Position numbers and translations under genes: made by a program. A model generated the notes under the pieces. It was not told the DNA's origin. It was given only the letters and a program-made list of their open reading frames with translations, and made no database searches. This document shows positions 30,797 through 42,346 of a DNA stretch of 64,000 bases, piece after piece. The stretch is taken from NCBI GenBank assembly GCA_016490735.1, contig JAEMWC010000134.1:598501-662500 (forward strand), given 5' to 3'. Every line of letters begins with the position of its first letter. Position 1 is the first letter of the stretch. Source of the DNA: Pachyseris speciosa (Eukaryota > Cnidaria > Anthozoa > Scleractinia > Pachyseridae).

Positions 30797-31093
30797 AATA
30801 AATCCACTAGCGATCTATCACGAATGCCGTTCTCTGATTGGCTACGCTACTCGCTATCTATTCTGTGATAGATAGTGAGTAGCGGTTGTCAACAAAATGG
30901 CGGCCGTTTCTTCACGTTTTCGAAGTGTATGCGAGGAGGATTTAGATAATTTACTTGTTTAGTTTCGAAGGACTAGTAGATTTATACTAAAACAATTAGA
31001 TTATTCGCTCTCGATTTCTATGCGTGATAGCTGATTCGGGCTGCGCCCTCATCAGCTATCACGCGATAGCAATCGAGAGCGAATAATCTAATT
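30797..31093 (+). mobile_element. MITE family B, copy 2
   Basis: Best preserved copy: TAAATCCACTAGCGATCTATC, TTCTCTGATTGGCTACGC, GTTGTCAACAAAATGGCGG, then a terminal hairpin in which ATTAGATTATTCGCTCTCGAT and GTGATAGCTGAT are mirrored. Confidence 0.8.
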
Positions 31094-31219
31094 GTTAAAT
31101 GTAAGGGATCAAATGTGAGTCACAGCTATACCATTGGTAGATTTGAAAGCCTTGAGATACCGTATTGCGTACCAGTTCTCTTTCTGATATTGAGGCCCAC
31201 AAAACTTGATATTCACGGT

Positions 31220-31340
31220 CTTAAGAAGTCTGGTCTCAGTTGCTCAAAGAGCGGATGGCGTAATCCAGCTGATATTAAATAATTCATATCCAATGGATAA
31301 AATGCGTTGTCACTTGTAAATGTTCAGTATCCATTTAACA
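31220..31340. repeat. Repeat family D, copy 2 (partial)
   Basis: CAGTTGCTCAAAGAGCGGAT and ATCCAATGGATAAAATGCG match the arms of the palindromic copy at 41454-41602. Confidence 0.45.
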
Positions 31341-31369
31341 GTTACATAATGAGCTCGAGATTTCTATCG

Positions 31370-31585
31370 TGTGACAGCTGATGAGAGCGAATAATCTAAT
31401 TATTTCAGTATAAATCTACTGGTCATTCAAAACTAAACAAGCAAATTATCTAAACCCTCCTCGCAGACACTCCTAAAAGGCAAAGAAGCGGCCGCCATTT
31501 TGTTGACAACCACTACTCGCTATCTGTCACCGAATAGATAGCGAGTAGCGCAGCCAATCAGAGAACTGTATTCGCAATAGAACGC
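31370..31585 (-). mobile_element. MITE family B, copy 3 (inverted)
   Basis: Reverse complement of family B: GAGCGAATAATCTAATTATT at the left, CGGCCGCCATTTTGTTGACAAC in the middle and AGCCAATCAGAGAA at the right. Copies 2 and 3 face each other less than 300 bases apart. Confidence 0.75.
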
Positions 31586-33047
31586 CAGAAGACTAATCCT
31601 GGATAGTGACTTATAGGCTGGTTACAGCTACCGCTCCTCTGCAATTCCTCTGTGTTTACTTTTCAGCGTAAATTTATGATAGGTCTTTTCAGCCACTGGC
31701 TGCATAATGATACAAGTGTCGGTTTGATTATTCAGTAATGATTACACAGCTGTTCTTGCTTTCACGCTACAGAGTAACGAACCATTATTGTAACGTAAAA
31801 TTCTCACTTAAAATACTCAGTTTCCAGCAATCTCATTGGCTCTTTACTCAACTTTTAACACACAAAACGCCATCATTACCTCATTTGGAAAGGCGCGTTT
31901 ACAAAAGACATAGGAATTTATACTTTTCTTCTGCTGCTTTTTCTCATTGTCGTTCGAGTAACTGCCTCAATTCAGCTTGATGATCGCCGGCGTCCTTAAG
32001 CGCTGACGTGAAGCCGTTATTGGACTTGTTTCCTTCATCACCGCATGTGACACTTGAAAGGAATCTAAAAGAGCCATACAAACACTTTTGTTTGCCTTTT
32101 TCATAGTCTGGCTCTTACGAGTATATCTTTCTTTCAACGATCGCCCTCGTTTGTATGATTTAAACACTGGGACAGTAAAAAAAACTTGTCCATCGTTGTC
32201 TGCGTCCGGTGCGTTAGAATTCGTCGGAATAACGCACACAGTCTTCCAGAGAGTCAACCCACATCAGTTACACTTAGTCTAATTAGTCAAATTTCTTTTA
32301 CAGTTTCTGGTGATTGGATAGACGTTAGTACGTTTGATACAGCCATTAAACCTCTTTCCAACTTCTATTCATTTACTCAACTATAGGCAATTCCTATCAT
32401 TTAGTTTATTTCCTGTACTCCTCATCACTTTATTATTTATCTTGAAGTGTTTTAAGTTTTTTCCGCCTCGATTAACTTTGCAACCAGCAGACAGCTAAGA
32501 AAATAATATGAAGTAAAATATGCTGTTGTTGTCAAGAAAGAACCATATCAATAGGGAGCTCACCGCATTTTCTTTGTTTTATTCAGGTAACGCACTGGTT
32601 TGCATCGTTATCATCAAGAGAAAGGACATGCGCAATGTCACCAACCTGTTCCTCTTCAACATGGCTCTGTCGGACATGCTGTCGATTGTCCTTTTCGTTC
32701 CAGGATGCTGGCCTTGGCAATCTCCCCACAGTATTGGCCTCTTGGAGAGTTCATGTGTCTGGTAACGCAAGTGATTTCTACCATCTCGCTGTCGGTGTCC
32801 ATTTTCTCGATGGTCATCTTGGCAATAGAAAGGTACATAGGCAATCTTATGCACGATAACATACATACGTGCATGAGTCTTTTCAAGGGCTAGAATGGAG
32901 GAAAGAGGGGGAGGGGGTTAGGACAGTGGTGTACATACGAGAGAAACTGGCAAAAATGTTATTGCTTTAATTGAGACGTTTCTAACTCGTTGAAGTACAC
33001 CTGCAATTATAACAGGACAATTAACTAGTGCATGGGAAGACGAAACA

Positions 33048-33145
33048 AGGTGACCGAGTGGTAAAGGTAACGTATTTAGAATATTAAGCTCGGCGAGTTT
33101 GAGCTTTGTTTTGCCCGCTCTTTAAATAAAGTTGTATCTCCACGG
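33048..33145 (+). mobile_element. tRNA-derived SINE-like head
   Basis: GGTGACCGAGTGGTAAAGGT resembles a Leu/Ser-type polymerase III A box, and CGAGTTTGAGC about 40 bases on a degraded B box, followed by TTTAAATAAAG. Located in the GPCR pseudogene intron. Confidence 0.4.
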
Positions 33146-33219
33146 AATCAATTTAGCTGGGAGTTTTGATTCGTCATGTCTTATTTGTCATGTTTATTTG
33201 TGATGGATCTTTCGTTTTC

Positions 33220-33310
33220 CATGCCGAAAAGCATGCTTGCTTGGTGGTCCAACCCACGACCTCTGCGATATCGGTGCAGCGCTCTACCAACTGAGCCGGT
33301 TAACAAGCCA
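33220..33310 (-). mobile_element. Decayed tRNA-like sequence
   Basis: The minus strand reads GGCTCAGTTGGTAGAGCG, a textbook A-box region, then GCAGAGGTCGTGGGTTGGAC, a degraded T arm. A GAT anticodon could be read, but the loop and T arm are damaged. More likely a SINE head or dead tRNA than a working tRNA gene. Confidence 0.45.
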
Positions 33311-34704
33311 ACTGGGAGCTTGTAATTTTGTGGGTTCATAAAAAAAAAACCGTGGGTGATGGACAGATAAATGTAAGTGAACTGTGGGTGATAGACTGAA
33401 GATACGAGAGGTCATCGCACCTGTGAATGCTACTTTAGTACCAAATAAAACAAAACTTGACTCGCACACAAAATCCGAACTTTTTTCCGACGTACTTTTC
33501 ACTGATGCTATAGCGAGAAACATTCAAAACTGCGCACATCCTCAATTAAAATCATTGCAATCACTTTAACCATAAAATGCTGCAACCATCAAAGAATTGA
33601 AATCTGTTCATAAATACCTTAGCGGAGTTAGCTCATCCATAGCCCGCGAGAAACCAAGCCCCGAAGAAAAACCAAGGCGAAGAAAAAGCAAAAAGAGGCG
33701 GGGAAAAATGACACTTCTCCGACAGCCACCTCTCTCATTTGTCTTGCTCACTAAAGTACTCGCTCGCAAGTGCAGCTAAAACAAAATCTAACGAAGATTC
33801 AACCAGACGAAGATTGGTTCGTGACCTAGCTAATTGCGTTGTTACTAACTTTCCACCCGGTTTTTATCACCAGATGTCAAGCAATCGTAAATCCTTTCTC
33901 CGCCCGCGCCTCTCAACACTCCTACTGAAGAACACTTGTTGTTATGCTTCTCATTTGGCTGGTATCCTGTGGCATTGCAACTCCTCAGGGGATGGTGGTC
34001 AGGATCATAGACGGGCCACCCGAAAGGTATTGTTTTGAGGATTAGACAGCACACGGGGGTGACATGGGAAACCGTGTTTACACAGTTGTCACTTTCGTCG
34101 TTTTGTTCGTCTTTCCAGTTGTGGTCATCTGTGGAAGTTACGCTATCATCTTGCGAAAACTTTGGCAACCAGAGCGACCAACAAACATCACGAGGCAACC
34201 ACGGCAAAAAACAGTGTTCGCGGCATGGAATAAACAATCACAGGACACAGAGGAAACAAAAGACAACCTATATGCTGCTCACTGTGATCGTTGTGTTCTT
34301 AATCTGTATGCTGCCATTTCAGATCATGGTTTTGGTTTCTATGTCCATAGATTTACAAGGCTCAGAGGCGTTTCGCATACTCGTCGAAATTGCCTCTTTG
34401 CTGTCCATTTGCTCCATGGCGTGCAATCCATTCATCTACAGTTTTTTCAGCGAGAAATTTCGCAAGGCTTTTGTGGAGGTGTTCCGATGCCGATGTGAGG
34501 ATCCCAGTCAAACGGCGAGCACTCAGTTGTCTTCAGTTGTATTTATTAGTTCAACATTCTTGCCAGACTAAATTAAGTGACAATCAGAGGCGTAAATGCC
34601 TATTCGAACCAGAGGGCGTGGTCGTGTGGGACATCGTTAATTCCTTCAGACTTTAAGTGGACCGTGGAGTCCGCCTCTAAACACCCCTAGATGGAATTCA
34701 CGGT

Positions 34705-34862
34705 ATAGGAAATCGCACGACCTTGAGGATAATTCGTGATTAATAGGTACGAGTGATTTTGAACCTTCTACACGAGCTTTTAGCCGCGTTCAACTCGCTA
34801 ACATTCAAAATCACGATTATCTATTAATCTTGAATTGTACGAGGAGGTCGTGCGGTTTTTAT
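34705..34862. mobile_element. Palindromic MITE
   Basis: Arms of about 55 bp carry AAATCGCACGACCT and TTCGTGATTAATAGG at the left and their complements at the right, with about 42 bases between. Confidence 0.7.
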
Positions 34863-34899
34863 TTATAGTATATTAAACAAAATTACGAAATGTTCGAGG

Positions 34900-37590
34900 T
34901 TATGCGCTCATTAATTTATTGTGTATTCAGCGAAATTGCTCAAAAATATTAAGCGCAGTTGTCATGGAAACCTAATAGGTACTCCTCTCGACTAATCAGA
35001 ATTGAGTAATTTTGTTGAGTGCACTGTAATACGTGTTAAAAGGCTATTATGTCCACGCTGTCTTCCCCTACAGTAGGTGCATGAATGAGTAAGCACTGAG
35101 AGACATAACAAACTCCTTTCCGCGACTTTAACACTATTAAACCAGGAGCTCATCACTAGGAGCGTACAACTGCCCTATATTACTGTCACGGCGTTTCCAC
35201 AGACCAATTTATTTTTAGATTGAATTTCCCGCCAAAATCAGACTTCCGCAGGAGTCCAATGACCAACTACAAGTCGCTGCACGTGCCACAAGTATCTGCA
35301 CGTACAGAGCCTTTGTTTTCGCTCATCAAAACTATCGCCTTCGTTGCCGTTGCCGTCCTTGTTCCCCTTTTTCGCGGGAAAAGATTGTCGAAAATTAGAT
35401 CGGTCTGCAAAAATGCTGTGACATAGGCTTAGTATGGGATTTGTACGCTCCTAGTAATGGACTCCTGATTAAACTCGACAACATGTTATATGAAGACGCA
35501 TAATATAAGTTTTATGTTAGTACAGGAGCCATGTAATAGATAAACTATACACAATGTATGCAAATTAAGACAGCAACCATTTCAAACGTGGGATTCGTAA
35601 CAATCTTGGTGCTTGACAAATAGCCTACTTGCACTGATTATGCTATATGACAGCCTATGGGGGTTAATAACCTCCTCTTTCATCCTCTTTGCATTTAACA
35701 ACGTTATACTGATGCACCCTCAACCGATGCCATAAGTCTGGTTCGCATGCCTCCCATAACTCGCTGGCTCACAGTATGTGCTTACCTCACTAAAAGAAAA
35801 ATGTTCCATGAGTACATCTCTTTAAAAACATTGTACAGTATGTTAGGCATTTTGGACCTATTGTGCAAGTTCCAGAATATCCCTTTTTTTAGTTAAGATT
35901 TTCTCCACAAGCATTGTTTTCATTACACCGCATTTTATTTTTAATAAATGTCGTAATGGCAGGCCTCGTTCAATGTTCGGTTCGATTTCTTTTTATGGTA
36001 ATTCAGTAAGTTGTACCTGTAAATAACGCGGCAAGTCAACCTAATTCTAGCTTAGTGCAGACTTAGATCAAAATTCTTGGCTTCTTAGACCTCTTAAGTA
36101 ACTTCATTACATCTGATGCCGCAACTGCTTTGATTAGAAACCAAACTATTTGTCTTCGTAACCGGACCTGAATGGACCATTGTCCTCTCAGAACTGTAGT
36201 CTTAACATGGTTAACCATTCTGGATTTGAATTTAATATCCGCGAAGTGTTAACGGTTGTACATGCCACTGATCACTTTGGAGTATAAATGGTGTTCGCTG
36301 TGCCATGATGTTATACTTGGTATTACCTTGAGGATATTTTGGAACTGTAAGCGATGATAGATTAGCTTAGATTTAGCTAGCTAGATATTTTCACCTAATG
36401 TTCTGAATTGTTTCTTGGTTTATTTATAGTTTTATGTGGATTTACAATTTGAACTGAATTCTTCGTGTCGAAGGTGAGTCAATACAGTACTGTTGCGCTA
36501 CGATATCTGATTAAAGAAAGTCTAAGCCTATAGATTTGACGGTTTTCGCTTCTTAATTTCCGAACTGTAGTCTAATGAATATCCTTTCGATTTATTGGGG
36601 GAGTTCAATGTTCCCGTGTACTGTTCGAACGATGTCTCATTCCCCTGTTAGAAGCTTGGATTGCTTTTCGAATGACGTCATATTCTCCTCTTAGCTCGTG
36701 TGTAATTCACTTCATGCACCAGTGCTCAGTGCGTTAATCTATAATGTCTGGTCTGATGCAAGCGATAACCGATGGTGGATAGTCATATTCTTTCTCCCAC
36801 CATATTTTGACCATATTTGGAAAGAGTTACAAGGTGGTCAATAATAAAATGACATAACAGCATGATCATAACGACAAGTCTGATCTTTTCGTTATGTCGT
36901 TATGTCGCTAGTGTGAGCCTGGGATTTAGAATTAATATTACGTCGCGTTTGAGATACTTGACAGTACCATACAGTAAACATACAGTAAAAGACCGTGAGC
37001 GGTAATGCAAAATTGGAGACGTGGTACATGAGACAAGAAAGGTCTGTAGTAACCTTGAAATACTTACTAAACACACTAAAAAAATACAAAAAAAGTTAAC
37101 GTTCTCTCCCAAATGAAACAGAACAGGCACATATTTTGCACTAGCTTTGATTTCTTCTTTCTATCGATCTTTAAGACTAAAACAAAAGACTGAACTGACT
37201 TGATATTGGATCTTTATTTGAAGTAATTGCTTCTCGAATGAAACCGAATCAAATTTCCTACACATTTCGAACTGTTAGTGAGACTATCATGGGCTTTAGC
37301 AGAATATACTGTGACTGGAAGAAGGCAATAAAGTTCAATTTGTTGACACAAAAAAACTGCCTCTCTCGGCCGCTGTCCGTTTGCTTTTTATAATTGAAAA
37401 AGTTAACATTCTCCAAAGAACAGCAAAGAAAAGTTCCATGTAAGGTTCACTGACAACAGTGAGTCGTTGGTGTTCCACATTTAAACAAGGACTCAGAGAT
37501 CACCGTAGCAACTCCGAACGAAACTATATGGTGACAACCAACTGATCTCGCATTTTCGTCCTGACGTTGTAGTGGGAATCGAGGGTCGAG
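34900..37590. other. About 2.7 kb without a recognised gene
   Basis: Contains a block at 34995-35020 resembling the right end of the TIR element at 20405-20445. Otherwise only short unsupported frames and AT-rich DNA. At 37195-37290 the phrase CTTCTCGAATGAAAC loosely resembles the DNA just downstream of the transferrin gene (45.6-46.1 kb). Confidence 0.4.
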
Positions 37591-37593
37591 CGC

Positions 37594-37810
37594 TCAAGCC
37601 ATAGATGACTTCATGTACTTTTCTCCAAGCGAAAGATAATGGGTGTTCTTTTCTACCACCTCAACAGGTTTATGGGTGGAATCTTAAAACAAGAGTTCTT
37701 TACCATCACATTTGGCAGATGGAACAGATGGAATTTGTTCCAGTCGGTTTGGGTGGTTCCACATTCGTCTGAGGCTTTCAAATAGCAGGTTTATTGTACT
37801 GAACGTAGTC
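37594..37810 (-). pseudogene. Transferrin / melanotransferrin C-terminal exon, decayed
   Basis: The minus strand reads GKELLF, then a TAA, then DSTHKPVEVVEKNTHYLSLG EKYMK before a TGA at 37594. This aligns with [10 protein letters not shown] and [10 protein letters not shown] of the transferrin gene at 46299-46720. The lysine codon after LLF has become TAA by one substitution, and a frameshift near 37715 separates the upstream FHLFHLP block. DNA at 38110-38180 (DHCRIRGPHIP) might be the start of the same exon. It is the remnant of a tandem paralogue in the same orientation. Confidence 0.7.
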
Positions 37811-38339
37811 TTTTGGCCTTTTTTCCCATCAGGCCACACGAGATGGATCTTCAGCTAGGAAGCACTAAGTTATCGGGACTATCTGGAAACAATCAAGGCA
37901 GATAACATTTAGCACAACCACCTTACCAGTAAACTGGAAATCGTTGCTTACAACTCTATGCTTGAAGAGACAATTATTGCAAAAACTTTGATACTTTGCT
38001 TAAGAAATCTTAGGTTGTGACCATCTGTCCTAACCTCTGGGCAATCACGAGTAAGCGTTACCCTTCACAGTGCATTTCACGCTAAATTTCACAAATAATG
38101 ATTGTCTGAACAGCGTACAAACAGAGAATTAAGCTTTGCGGCCAATTTGCACATGTACAGGGAATATGTGGGCCACGAATACGGCAGTGATCGTTAGGGC
38201 GAGAGCAGAGTACTTGATGAACAGTAGAAAGACGTTGTGTGCAAAAAGACAACCAGTTGATAAGGCTTCCCATAGACTGCTTACAATCGGCATCTCTTGA
38301 AGTTTCTGCTGTGGGTTTAAGAAAGTACAAGGCGAAAAT

Positions 38340-38705
38340 TGGGTGGCCTCCCGGGGGAAGGGGGGTGGACTACTAAAATAAAATTAATACGGGGAGGTTC
38401 CGCCCCGAGGTCCGACCAGTTCCCCTTTTATATACCATTTTTGACAGAAAAGGTACCACTTTCGTATACCTTCCATCGACAAATGGTACCCCTTTCGTAT
38501 TCTTTCCATTGGAACAGTACAGTCATAAGGTATGTGTGTTCGAGATAATTTAATCAAAGGCCCTTTTAAATACCTAAATGACAGAATCCCTACCCTTCAT
38601 ATACTTCGACTCGTGAAATCCCTACCCTTTCATATAACTGAAGCGTGGAAAAGGTACCCCTTTCGGGCGGAGCCTCCTGTATAGGCCATTATAGGGAGTG
38701 TAGTA
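38340..38705 (-). repeat. Dispersed repeat family A, copy 3 (inverted)
   Basis: Reverse complement of family A, from ACGGGGAGGTTCCGCCCCGAGG at the left to GGGCGGAGCCTCC at the right. It keeps the middle section that the LINE split in copy 2. Confidence 0.85.
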
Positions 38706-38729
38706 AGAGCACCGAGTGCTGAACAGGAA

Positions 38730-39900
38730 TTCGCCGCTAGCGTCGAGGTTGTAGCTCTTTTTGTTTCTCACATTTTAACTTCTGGATAAAATCGTTTAGA
38801 ATATGTAAGGTAAACACTTCCTTCCTTCCATGGCGTCCAGGAGCATCATGTTAGGTCTTTGTTAAACAACACCTCCACGTACGCATTAGCTTCCTGTGCT
38901 TGAAAATTTAGACTTCTTGTTTGCGGGAATTCTCGTTTATATCAATCTCGAACACATTTCACCTAAACTCGCGGCGACAATCCATGGAGGTTAAATAGGA
39001 AACTTGAAAGAGGGGCGCGTCTTTAAACTGACAGGCACTTATTGAAAAGGGAAGGAGAACGTTTGGTACTTTATGGTTGATTCTGTTGGTTCAAGTTGTA
39101 AAGACGTTTGTATTGGAGTCAAGCAAGGTGCCCCCTTACGAGAGTTGACCGCATACAAGGGGTTATAAATGTACAGTGTTAGCGGAGAAATCAGCTGGCT
39201 GAGACCTTGGTCTGTTGGTGACCGCTTACGGGAGGTATCAACCCTTAACAGGGGAGGGTTCGAGTAATACAGATATAACTATAGCTATTCAACAACCTTA
39301 ACTACTTCAGCATTCTTTTTTCTGAATCAACAAACGTGTCGCATCGTTACTAATTTAGAAATGCTGTTACTCATATTTCGCGGTGCAACACGATAATTGA
39401 GGCAATGGCTAGGAAGTTATATTTCATTCAAGACAGTGGGGAATTTCAGATTTTTCGAGATAGCAAATGACAAATCTAAAACAATCATGATGAAAAGTGT
39501 GCTAGTCCACGAAACAGTGGGATTAAAGGCGAGCCTTCAAATCAGCGCTAGGGTGACGGTAGTTAAAGGGCCTTAGACACTCTTCTGCGCATGTGCGGCA
39601 GTTTGATTTTTGATCCGACGGACCAGATTTCAAAATTGCCTTTGATGTGGAAAATCTTTTTTCATCGACGCCGTCAGACCTGTCAAAGTTGTAATAACGG
39701 TTCTGAACAACAGTGTGGTAATGTAATGATGATTGTAGCAGCGTATTGTGTATGTTGAGGTAAATACTGTCGATTAATTTGATGTCTTTGAGAGGAGGAA
39801 TACGAAGCGGGTCCGGTGGAAAGGTGCTTACGCCTCGCAACCGAAGAAAACAACGAAGGATGCACATGGGAAGCTTTGTATAGCCAACTAGTGGTTCCAA
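38730..39900. other. About 1.2 kb without a recognised gene
   Basis: No domain, repeat arm or simple repeat stood out. The end (39780-39900) may be flanking DNA of the THAP pseudogene. Confidence 0.4.
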
Positions 39901-39960
39901 ATTGGTAGTGAATATGCCGATCCAGGAAAAAAACCGGAAGTCGCATGGAAGCGAGTCTTA

Positions 39961-40598
39961 AGGGCGATTTAGACGGTACGATTTGTCGCGCGTCTTGGGC
40001 TATGTCTACACTATACCGGATAGCTCTTGTGCCGGCACGAAAACCATATCGGATAAGGCCTTTGTTCACATTCAAAACGATGATTTCGGCACGATTTTTG
40101 CGTCGGAGCGATGCTGGGCCGCTGCGGTCTTGAAAGTGAATCGTCACATATCGGATAGGTTTTCGTCACACTTTCTGGAGTAGTGTGAACAAAGAATCGA
40201 ACCGAAACGGAAATCAAAAACGAGGAGCAAAAATTGGATTCTAGTGGAAAGATAGCGGCGGTTTTGGGCCACTGCCGTTCACACCAGGCCGTAGTATTTT
40301 TCACAACGGCATAAAATGCTATCCGGCATAGTGTAGACATAGCCTTTGTGTATGCGACCCAACGTAGAGCAAAGTTGTGCCGTGTGAATGCTCCTACAAC
40401 TTCTCTACCACAGACACACGCGGTCTAAAATTTGTCGTAGGATTTTGAATCATGTTTTAAAACCATACGACAGTCGTAGGTATAGGTAATATTGAATGGC
40501 ACGTGTCGTATACGATGTTTTGCATGGCGCGAGCAGCGCACGCTACAGAAGTTGCATGCGACAGTCGTAAGCAAAAATCGTACCGTCTAAATCGCCCT
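39961..40598. mobile_element. Harbinger-like MITE (638 bp)
   Basis: Inverted ends AGGGCGATTTAGACGGTACGA and complement. The paralogous empty site at 44520-44530 reads CTTAGGGCCC on the minus strand. Here the insertion is flanked by TTA on the left and TTG on the right, consistent with a 3 bp TWA-type target duplication of the PIF/Harbinger class. A second MITE is nested inside at 39998-40344. Confidence 0.75.
39998..40344. mobile_element. Nested MITE (about 347 bp)
   Basis: Ends GGCTATGTCTACACTAT-CCGGATAGC and its complement GCTATCCGG-ATAGTGTAGACATAGCC. It lies wholly inside the Harbinger-like MITE, so it inserted later. Confidence 0.75.
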
Positions 40599-41453
40599 TT
40601 GGGGCCTTTTGTAGAGGCAAAATGGCGGCTGTAAACCCAACTCCTTGGTAAGTCAGCGAAGTAATGCAAAAAACAGCCATAAAACATGTGCTGCAACACT
40701 ATATAAAAAATGAGTGAAAATGAGCCAGACCTGACTTTCCATAATTTCCTTTCGATCCTGAAACTAGTAAGAAGTGGGACGTCCGTATACCGCGAAGAGG
40801 AGATGAGTTTTAAGACCGTCGAGAACAGGTATTGCTGTTCAGAACATTTCGTGCCATCCAATTATAGACGAAGCCTCACTGGACATAGGATGGACTTAAA
40901 GAAAGGAGATATTCTTTCTGTTTTTCCCTGGTCTCCGCGACGAAGTCTCACTGGACATAAAAAGAACGTTGAAAGTTGCGGATGAGAAAAGTCTGATGTT
41001 TTTCCCCTTTTTGAGCTCGATTTGGCCTTCAGGTTAAACATTTCTGTATACAGTTTCCTTCATCATGATAACCTATAGTAATTTCATTTTACCATCATGA
41101 TCATGGACCATAATGCTGGGAAGTATTCCATTATAGCCTACTAAAGATGTGATAAGTAAACATCTTCCTACAGCCTTTCAAGGAAGATTTAAAAATGTAC
41201 GCTGAATCATTGACTGCACTGAGAACAAGTGTGAGAAACCAGAAGATCGTCAAAAACAAAGTGAGTTCTTTTCAAAGTAAAAAATCACGTACATGGCTGG
41301 AGTTGGACAGTATGTTGTCTTCTCACTAACTGGCAAAAGCCTGCTCTGTTTGCAGTAATATCCATAATGTCACTTGTATTTGGTACTAAAGAAAGTACAA
41401 ATTAATGAACAACGATATTTAGCTGTACTTTATATCACAGTGGCTCAAAATAC

Positions 41454-41602
41454 CTGGCCCAGTTGTTCAAAGAGCGGATAATTCTATCCAGCAATTAAAT
41501 TGCTATCCAGCGGATAAAATGTATAGCATATGATACATTTTATACACTGGATAGCAACTTATGCGCTGGATAGAGTTATCCAATCTTTGAGCAACTGTGG
41601 CC
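41454..41602. mobile_element. Palindromic MITE, repeat family D
   Basis: Arms start CTGGCCCAGTTGTTCAAAGA and end with the imperfect complement TTTGAGCAACTGTGGCC. The centre carries ATCCAGCGGATAAAATG and its mirror. Confidence 0.7.
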
Positions 41603-42059
41603 TTAAGTATAATTAAGATAGGGTAGTTTACTGAAGTATTCTGGGTGTTACAAACAAACTGGTCAGTTTCTTGAAAGCTGCCTGCATACACTTGTACCCC
41701 ACTTGGTCAAATTTTAATAAGTTTCAGTTGTCTTGAAATTCTAATAAAATTATTATAGAGCTAGTCAAGTCAGGGTGGATCCAGGGAATGTCAAAGGGGA
41801 AGGAAGGTATAAAAACTTATATAACAAATAGTCTACATTTTCATGTTGTTTACAGATGCTCATTTTTCTTTTGGGGAGGACATGCACTAGATCTCTTGCT
41901 AAGGTCTACCACATGAAGTAAAATCTTCTAACACTGTGCTCTTCTCATGTCTCAAAAAATACTACCAAGTTCAAGATAATATATTTGTATTATACAAGTA
42001 ATAGCAAAAGCTGCCATTTGATTGATTAACAATTTTTAAAAATGGAAGTCATATCCACT

Positions 42060-42190
42060 CAGGTCAAATGTAAGCCTCGGATGTGCTAATTCTGGTAAAA
42101 TGTATTGGTGTTTATCGACGGTGTTTAAATAAAGATTATGTATGTATGTATGTATGTATGTATGTATGTATGTAGGTATGTATGTATGTA
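42060..42190 (+). mobile_element. LINE 3' end with (GTAT)n tail
   Basis: GACGGTGTTTAAATAAAGATT leads into a tandem GTAT tract (about 42137-42190). The GTTTAAATAAAG phrase also precedes the ATCC tail near 13520, pointing to one LINE family with variable tails. Confidence 0.6.
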
Positions 42191-42346
42191 TGGTCATAAA
42201 ACTTCTGAAGGTGTGTCAGCTTCTTCTACCATGACATATTATAGGATAAACGTTGCTGAAACAATTCATTGTTGTTACCTCTTACTACAAAATCACACCA
42301 GGTTCTGTCTGCAACAAACGGCTTGTTGTTGAACTTGATAGTAATA

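Larger units (their letters stand above)
32587..34571 (+). pseudogene. Class A (rhodopsin-like) GPCR pseudogene
   Basis: Two exons remain. Exon 32587-32832 starts after an AG acceptor and encodes TM1 end/TM2 (GNALVCIVIIKRKD, NVTNLFLFNMALSDMLS), then after a frameshift near 32706 WPLGEFMC and TM3 ending AIERY, the DRY-type motif. The next exon begins near 33880 with AIVNPFSAR, then TM4 (LLIWLVSCGIATPQ), TM5 (VVLFVFPVVVICGSYAIIL), TM6 (LLTVIVVFLICMLPFQI) and TM7 with NPFIYSFFSEKFRKAF. In-frame TGA (33926-33928) and TAG (34043-34045) plus another frameshift between 34150 and 34260 kill it. The tRNA-like SINE DNA at 33048-33300 sits in its intron. Layout is neuropeptide-receptor-like; the ligand cannot be told. 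No upstream exon for the N-terminus was found. Confidence 0.85.
39910..41040 (+). pseudogene. THAP-domain gene copy 1, split by MITE insertion
   Basis: Collinear with the reverse strand of 44100-44580. It begins at GCCGATCCAGG, is interrupted at 39961-40598 by a MITE, then resumes with an ATG (MAAVNPTPW) and a stop. Coding remnants read LTFHNF and, after a frameshift, SFKTVENRYCCSEHFVPSNY, the C-terminal half of a THAP zinc finger with its CxxHF-type ligands (CSEHF). THAP domains bind DNA and occur in P-element transposases and host regulators. The sequence GATGAGTTTTAAGACCGTC contains one T too many for the frame, exactly as in copy 2. Confidence 0.65.

Noticed and set aside
33220..33310. 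Working tRNA gene
   Set aside because: The A box is good, but the T arm reads GGGTTGGAC rather than GGTTCGA, and the acceptor stem pairs only partly. Kept as a tRNA-like relic.
39523..40147. Minus-strand frames of 125 and 154 codons
   Set aside because: They run through the start of the THAP pseudogene and the MITE ends, crossing known insertion boundaries, so they cannot be old genes.
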